Positions 11,734 to 16,051 of a stretch of 16,051 bases of DNA are shown one piece after another. A program made the position numbers and the translations under genes. This DNA comes from an uncultured Eubacteriales bacterium (GTDB lineage Bacteria; Bacillota; Clostridia; Lachnospirales; Lachnospiraceae). Where the stretch lies: assembly GCA_900313765.1 (NCBI GenBank), contig OMSN01000036.1:1-16051 (forward strand). Direction: 5' to 3'. How positions within the stretch are numbered: position 1 is the stretch's first letter; every line of letters starts with the position of its first letter. A model generated the notes under the pieces. That model searched no databases. It saw only the letters and a program-made list of their open reading frames with translations, and was not told the origin of the DNA.

Positions 11734-13599
11734 ATGAACAATACAACTGAAACCACACTCCGTAAAGAGATCCGGAAAAGTGCGAGACTGTCTCTGAGAA
11801 AGCATTACTGGATCTTTGTGGTCGCAGCCCTGGTTGCTGCCATCCTGGGAACAGAGTATGCCAATACGACGCAGATCTTCCGGATCCAGAGAAGGATCCG
11901 GACTGAGCAGACCCAGCCGGTGCAGGAGATCCAGCCCGCGATGGGAGCAGGCGGATCCGCAGACGGTTCTGTTTTCAATGATCTGATCAACGGAGACTGG
12001 CAGGGAACGATTGATGCCGTCGGGTACCGCCTTGAGGTGCTGCAGGGAAAAGAAACCTACGTGGGGGATGTGCAGCTGGGACACTCCAGAGGCGTACTGG
12101 CTTCCATAGTCAATGAGTTTGAATCCGGTTCTCTGCTGCTGTCCCTGCTGACGATGATCGATACGATCCTGGGCTCGAAAAAACTGGCTGTGATCGTTCT
12201 TGCGATTCTCGGCTTTGCGATCATGCTGCTGTTCTGGCTGCTGGTCAGCAATGTGTATCGCGCCGTCTGCTGCCGGCTGTTTTTAGAAGGCAGAATCTAT
12301 GAGAAGATCCCCGCTTCCCGGTTCATGTTTCTGTACCGTGTCAAGAAGCACACGAAAGCTGCACTGTCCATGGCCCTGTACACGTTCCTGAAGTACCTGT
12401 GGCTGCTGACGATCGTGGGCTATCCGATCAAACGGTACTCGTATCTGCTGGTTCCGTACCTGGTGGCGGAGAATCCGGACCTGTCCGCGAGAGAAGCGAT
12501 CCGCCTGTCTTCCAGGATGATGAAGGGGCATAAATGGGAAGCCTTTCTGCTGGAACTCACCCTGATCCCGTGGATGCTGCTGTCGATCGCGACCGGAGGC
12601 CTGGTTGGCATTCTGTTCTACAATCCCTACAGGGAAGCAGTGTTTGCAGAGTACTCTTCGCGCGTGCGCTGCCAGGCGAAAGAGCAGGAGATGGAAGGCA
12701 CAGACCGGCTGAATGACCGTTACCTGTTCGAAGTGCCATCCGAGGCAGACCTGAGATCTGCCTACCAGGATGTTGTGCAGAAGATGGCAGACGGACAGGA
12801 TGGAATCCAGGAGCGAGGCGGTGTCTGGGGATGGCTGGAGTCCTGGTTCGGGCTCGTTCCTTCACTGGATGAGAAGGAACAAGAATACCGGACCCATATG
12901 CAGGCCGACCTGAAAAAAGAAGAATACCTGAATGCTCTGGAAGGGAAGACCTATCCCACCAGACTGTATCCCATCAAAGAGGTGCAGAAGAGGAAGAGAA
13001 CCGATAACCTGGGATATATGAGACATTATTCCATTCCGGCGGTCATTCTTCTGTTTTTCGTGTTCTGCATGTTCGGATGGCTCTGGGAAGTGACGCTTCA
13101 TCTGTTACAGACGGGTGAGTTTGCCAACAGAGGTGTGCTGCACGGCCCCTGGCTTCCGATCTACGGCAGCGGCGTGATATTGATATTGACTGTGCTGTAC
13201 CGTCTGCGCAGGAAGCCGATCGTCGAATTCATTGCCATCATCATCCTGTGCGGCATTGTTGAGTATCTTACATCCTGGGTACTGGAGGTTCTCCATGACG
13301 GAGCCAAATGGTGGGACTATACCGGCTACTATCTCAATCTGAACGGGCGCATCTGTGCAGAGGGCCTTCTGGTATTCGGCATAGGAGGAATGGCATTTGT
13401 CTATGTGCTGGCACCGGTTGTTGACAACATCATTGAACAGATCCGCATGAAGATCCTGGTGCCGGTCTGCGCCGCGCTTCTTGTCGTCTTCGGCGTGGAT
13501 GTCGTGTACTCCGGTTTCCATCCCAATCAGGGAAAAGGAGTGACAGAGTCCATCGAGGCAGAGAGCGGAGCGGTTACGGCCGAGAGCGAACAGGGCTGA
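11734..13599 (+). CDS. Fusion membrane protein: DUF975 domain plus CmpB-type (DUF1113) putative permease domain
   Basis: The ATG at 11734 is preferred over 11722 because GAGGA (11724-11728) then lies at proper spacing. The 621-residue product joins two membrane families. Residues 1-~310 are DUF975-like: an opening LRKEIRKSARLSLRKHYW, a first helix (25-40), an exposed loop of about 105 residues (44-148), further helices (~151-173, 208-230, 268-296) and the signature YLVAENPDLSAREAIRLSS (242-260) with MMKGHKW (262-268). A charged linker (300-430) follows. Residues ~431-595 are CmpB/DUF1113-like, with FGWLWEV (447-453), NRGVLHGPWLPIYGSG (465-480), EYLTSWVLEVL (510-520), KWWDYTGYYLNLNGRIC (525-541) and about five helices. 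Neither family has a proven function, though the second is annotated as a putative ABC permease. No ATPase gene is nearby. Confidence 0.85.
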   Translation: MNNTTETTLRKEIRKSARLSLRKHYWIFVVAALVAAILGTEYANTTQIFRIQRRIRTEQTQPVQEIQPAMGAGGSADGSVFNDLINGDWQGTIDAVGYRLEVLQGKETYVGDVQLGHSRGVLASIVNEFESGSLLLSLLTMIDTILGSKKLAVIVLAILGFAIMLLFWLLVSNVYRAVCCRLFLEGRIYEKIPASRFMFLYRVKKHTKAALSMALYTFLKYLWLLTIVGYPIKRYSYLLVPYLVAENPDLSAREAIRLSSRMMKGHKWEAFLLELTLIPWMLLSIATGGLVGILFYNPYREAVFAEYSSRVRCQAKEQEMEGTDRLNDRYLFEVPSEADLRSAYQDVVQKMADGQDGIQERGGVWGWLESWFGLVPSLDEKEQEYRTHMQADLKKEEYLNALEGKTYPTRLYPIKEVQKRKRTDNLGYMRHYSIPAVILLFFVFCMFGWLWEVTLHLLQTGEFANRGVLHGPWLPIYGSGVILILTVLYRLRRKPIVEFIAIIILCGIVEYLTSWVLEVLHDGAKWWDYTGYYLNLNGRICAEGLLVFGIGGMAFVYVLAPVVDNIIEQIRMKILVPVCAALLVVFGVDVVYSGFHPNQGKGVTESIEAESGAVTAESEQG

Positions 13600-13632
13600 T
13601 AGATTTTACTGTTCACTAAAGAGGGGGTAAGT

Positions 13633-15417
13633 ATGACAACATTGGAGATCCTGAAGATTATTGCTTCCATGCTTGGCGGCCTTGCGCTGTTCCTTACCGG
13701 CATGAATATGATGAGTGAGTCTCTCACCACACTGACGGGAGGAGCGCTGGACCGAGTGATCGGGAAGATCACGAAGAACCGTTTTTTTGCATTTCTGTTC
13801 GGAACGGTTCTGACTGCGATCGTGCAGTCTTCCTCGGCGATCACGGTTCTTTCCGTTGGTCTGGTCAACTCGGGGATTATCGAACTGTCCAGGGCGATGG
13901 GGCTGATCATCGGCGCAAACCTGGGAACCACGGCGACCGCCTGGATGCTGTCACTGAATGCGATCGATGGCGAGTCGATCCTCCTGACGGTTATTAAACC
14001 CAGCTTCTTCTCTCCATTTCTTGCGATTATCGGCGTTGTGATGACGATGTTCTGCCGGTCGGAGAAGAAGAAAACCATTGGATCCGTGCTTCTTGGTTTC
14101 TCTGTCATGATGATCGGAATGAATCTCATGAGCCAGGCGGTTTCCCCGCTCAGAGAGGTGCCGGCCATCCAGAATACGCTGGTCAGCTTTACCAATCCGG
14201 TCCTTGGATTCCTGTTTGCCTGCGCATTTGCTCTTCTGATCCAGAGTTCGGATGCTGTCATAGGTATCCTGCAGGCATTTGCATTGTCCATGGGGATCAC
14301 ATTCGGTATGGCGATTCCGCTGATCTGCGGCGCACAGGTCGGAACCTGCATAACCGCGCTGATCTCTTCCCTGGGCGCCTCCAACAACGGAAAGAGAACG
14401 GCACTGCTGAATCTGTATTACAACCTGCTTAAGACGATCCCGTTCCTGATCATATTCTATCTGCTGAATAATGCTTTTGGATTCTCCCTGCTGGGGCAGG
14501 AAGTAGGCGGCATCGGAATCCCGGTAGTCCATACGCTGGTGAATCTGATCGGATGCGTCATATGGCTTCCCCTGTCCAATGCGATTGTTTCCATGGCGAA
14601 GCGGACGATCCCGCTCAGCGAGAGGGAGATTCAGGAACAGGCTAATGTGCTTACAATGCTGGATGAGAACCTTCTGGGAACGCCTGCGATTGCTCTGGAG
14701 CAGACAGACAGAGCCGTGATCCTTCTGTCATCGACGGTCGGCGAAGCATTCCTGACTGCAGTTGACATGCGTAAGAATCCGGAACTGTCCGGCCAGCTGC
14801 AGATTCTGTGTGAACGCACCCAGAGATACTACGATCAGATCGATAATTACCTGCTGAAGATCTCCGAGAAGGATATCGGCAGACAGGACAGAGCTTTCGT
14901 TTCGCTTCTCTCCATGGCCAACACTTCCTTTGGAAGGATGGGGAAAGTGGCGCAGCGGCTCCTTGGATTTGCCGAAGCCATGACATCCGATGAGATTACG
15001 CTGACTGCAGATGACCGCAAAGATATGGATGTGCTTGGGGCGGCCATCTATGAGATCATGCATCTGACCATCAACGGGTATAAGACCAGAAAGAAAGCGG
15101 TTTCACAGACGATTCGATATTACGGAGAAGAGATCATGAAACTTGGCGAGATTGCGAAGAGCCGGTTTATTCGCAGGATCCATGAGGAAGGAAGGGAGAG
15201 AACCAAAGGCTCTATCTTCACAGATGTCTGTTATGCACAGGAGCAGCTGATTGATTATTGCGATATGATCGCAGACGCGCTGATCCGTTATGACATGGCG
15301 ATCGGTGAAAAAGAGGAATCGGATGCCGGGACTGATGAGCGGGCGAGGGAGCGGGTCCATGCTATCTTCCAGGATAAGTACGAGATGCTGGAGCGCTCTC
15401 CCGTATCACAGAAATAA
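13633..15417 (+). CDS. Na+/Pi cotransporter family protein (NptA/YjbB-like) with C-terminal PhoU-like domain
   Basis: The 594-residue protein has two inverted membrane repeats of the Na/Pi-cotransporter family (residues ~5-140 and ~150-320). Each contains the QSS motif: QSSSAIT (65-71) and QSSDAVI (204-210). GANLGTT (94-100) and GAQVGTC (233-239) are the paired Gly-rich loops. The C-terminal ~250 residues (from about 340) are soluble and helical, like PhoU, which is common in the bacterial branch. The first QSSSA is canonical; in the second, Asp207 replaces the usual Ser or Thr. Relatives move phosphate with sodium, often as exporters. An AGAGGGGG ribosome site precedes the ATG, 33 nt after the previous stop. 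No pho-type regulatory gene is seen nearby. Confidence 0.92.
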   Translation: MTTLEILKIIASMLGGLALFLTGMNMMSESLTTLTGGALDRVIGKITKNRFFAFLFGTVLTAIVQSSSAITVLSVGLVNSGIIELSRAMGLIIGANLGTTATAWMLSLNAIDGESILLTVIKPSFFSPFLAIIGVVMTMFCRSEKKKTIGSVLLGFSVMMIGMNLMSQAVSPLREVPAIQNTLVSFTNPVLGFLFACAFALLIQSSDAVIGILQAFALSMGITFGMAIPLICGAQVGTCITALISSLGASNNGKRTALLNLYYNLLKTIPFLIIFYLLNNAFGFSLLGQEVGGIGIPVVHTLVNLIGCVIWLPLSNAIVSMAKRTIPLSEREIQEQANVLTMLDENLLGTPAIALEQTDRAVILLSSTVGEAFLTAVDMRKNPELSGQLQILCERTQRYYDQIDNYLLKISEKDIGRQDRAFVSLLSMANTSFGRMGKVAQRLLGFAEAMTSDEITLTADDRKDMDVLGAAIYEIMHLTINGYKTRKKAVSQTIRYYGEEIMKLGEIAKSRFIRRIHEEGRERTKGSIFTDVCYAQEQLIDYCDMIADALIRYDMAIGEKEESDAGTDERARERVHAIFQDKYEMLERSPVSQK

Positions 15418-15456
15418 AATAATACACAGGTGCTGCAGCATGGCTGCCGCAGCGAA

Positions 15457-15492
15457 AAAACGGTGCAGGGACCTCTTTCCCTGCACCGTTTT
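15457..15492. terminator. Bidirectional rho-independent terminator between convergent genes
   Basis: AAAACGGTGCAGGGA (15457-15471) pairs perfectly with TCCCTGCACCGTTTT (15478-15492), a 15-bp stem with a 6-nt CCTCTT loop. On + it ends in TTTTCATTTTC; on - the six A at 15455-15460 supply a TTTTTT tail. It lies between the convergent Na/Pi gene and the small - strand gene and should serve both. Confidence 0.93.
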
Positions 15493-15512
15493 CATTTTCT
15501 GCACTGTGTTTA

Positions 15513-15719
15513 TCAGTTCTTCTTGTCCGGATCATCATCCTGCCAGATTCCCTGTGCCGCATTGACAAGACCCATATCGTCGTCAGAGAGGCTCTGGAAC
15601 GGGAAGGATGTAACTTTGGAAGACCCTGCAGACTGGAACAGCTGCTTTCTCAGTCTGTCCTTCAGATCCGTATGCTTTGAAAAATCAGTGTTCGCAAACA
15701 TTTTCTCGATATCCTTCAT
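15513..15719 (-). CDS. Small acidic protein of unknown function (68 residues)
   Basis: I do not recognise a named family. The start at 15719 is chosen because GGAGG (complement of 15729-15733) lies 9 nt upstream; the longer open frame to 15803 would include unlikely N-terminal sequence. The product begins MKDIEKMFANTDFSKHTDLK, is helical and charged in the first half, and has a motif LSDDDMGLVNAAQG (44-57) followed by an acidic-basic tail ending DPDKKN. That motif resembles the LSDxELxxVAGG end of double-glycine peptide leaders, with AQG in place of GG. The gene stands alone, with its own ribosome site and the strong shared terminator 20 nt downstream, so it is probably expressed. Its role is unknown. 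Confidence 0.65.
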   Translation of the reverse strand: MKDIEKMFANTDFSKHTDLKDRLRKQLFQSAGSSKVTSFPFQSLSDDDMGLVNAAQGIWQDDDPDKKN

Positions 15720-15755
15720 AATAGAAATCCTCCATTTTGTAAATCGTTGGTATGC

Positions 15756-15788
15756 ACTATATATAAAGCCGCCGATGCAGGGAAACAG
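15756..15788 (-). promoter_or_regulatory. Possible promoter of the small - strand gene
   Basis: On the - strand the sequence TTTATATATAGTGC (15767-15754) offers TATATA or TATAGT as a -10 box, about 40 nt before the start at 15719. The matching -35 candidates (CTGTTT or TTCCCT) are poor. The A/T-rich patch is clear but the promoter call is weak. Confidence 0.35.
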
Positions 15789-15852
15789 CCATCTGCATGG
15801 CACGTTTTCTGTTCGTCATGAGTATATACGCATGAACGCCATGAAATCCACG

Positions 15853-15895
15853 AAAAATTTTTAAAAATGGTTGAACAAGCTTCTGCCGACTGTTC
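15853..15895 (-). terminator. Possible weak terminator after trmB
   Basis: On the - strand GAACA (complement of 15891-15895) can pair with TGTTC (complement of 15873-15877), and T-runs follow at 15867-15863 and 15857-15853. The stem is only 5 bp and overlaps the trmB stop codon, so this is tentative. The small gene downstream may instead share read-through transcription. Confidence 0.3.
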
Positions 15896-16051
15896 ATATT
15901 CCGGGGTGTTCGATCAGTTTGCAGATCGGATTGCCCTTTGCGGAGAACTTTTCCTCGTATTCGGTCATGATGTTGCCCTGGTTCATAGCCGGATCATGGT
16001 GCAGATCGAAGGTGAAGGCGTCCAGTGTCCACCCTGCTTCCTTCGTTTCTT
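15894..16051 (-). CDS. trmB: tRNA (guanine-N7-)-methyltransferase, C-terminal fragment
   Basis: The last 51 residues of a - strand gene run off the right edge. The sequence reads ETKEAGWTLDAFTFDLHHDP, then NQGNIMTEYEEKFSAKGNPI and CKLIEHPGI. The NIMTEYEEKF motif followed by G-x-PI-x-(K/R)LI is the conserved end of TrmB, which makes m7G46 in the variable loop of tRNAs using S-adenosylmethionine. The stop is at 15894-15896 on the complement. The catalytic core lies outside the window. It is a housekeeping gene and marks the end of the accessory cluster. Confidence 0.9.
   Translation of the reverse strand, partial: ETKEAGWTLDAFTFDLHHDPAMNQGNIMTEYEEKFSAKGNPICKLIEHPGI

Noticed and set aside
15431..15440. 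TGCTGCAGCA palindrome after the Na/Pi gene
   Set aside because: A 10-bp palindrome is expected by chance at this length and has no other supporting signal.
15430..15864. Open frame of 144 codons on + crossing the terminator and small gene
   Set aside because: It runs through the 15-bp terminator stem and over the better supported - strand gene, lacks a ribosome site and has no recognisable motif.

Overview
The window looks like a chromosomal segment of an anaerobic, moderate-GC Bacillota, most likely a gut Clostridia (Lachnospiraceae-like). The evidence is strong AGGAGG-type ribosome sites, tight same-strand operons, and DUF975, CmpB-type (DUF1113) and Na/Pi-cotransporter proteins typical of that class. 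This is inferred from protein style only. The first ~430 bases appear to come from a different organism. They carry the leader and first ~41 codons of a Mrp/NBP35-type P-loop ATPase, at about 67% GC in the coding part, joined in frame to the C-terminal half of a short-chain dehydrogenase. This is most simply an assembly chimera, although a real recombination cannot be excluded.

Layout: 1-~430 is the foreign leader and Mrp N-terminus. From ~430 to 15417 all genes lie on the + strand. The first group is SDR fragment, HdeD/DUF308 membrane protein 1, UbiB-type kinase 1, HSL-type esterase and CoA-dependent acyltransferase-like protein, followed by a probable terminator. A good promoter (TTGATA-17-TATTAT) with a structured 5' leader starts the second group: HdeD/DUF308 protein 2, UbiB-type kinase 2 with an added 11-residue-repeat N-terminus, a glycine-zipper DUF1269-like protein, a DxDxDG-repeat/PNPOx split-barrel fusion, a flavodoxin-fold NAD(P)H oxidoreductase and a class-3-lipase-like protein. 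A terminator-like hairpin precedes a DUF975-CmpB fusion membrane protein and a Na/Pi cotransporter with a PhoU-like tail. A near-perfect 15-bp bidirectional terminator (15457-15492) separates these from the - strand, which holds a 68-codon small acidic ORF and the 3' end of trmB.

How the genes may work together: the HdeD-UbiB gene pair is present twice, in the same order, and is clearly a duplicated module. It is surrounded by lipid- or acyl-acting enzymes (esterase, acyltransferase, class-3 lipase), small membrane proteins and flavoproteins. Two of the soluble proteins carry amphipathic repeat helices of the type used for binding lipid surfaces. The most interesting reading, which is inference, is an uncharacterised membrane-lipid maintenance or envelope-stress locus built around UbiB-type kinases in an anaerobe that probably makes no ubiquinone.
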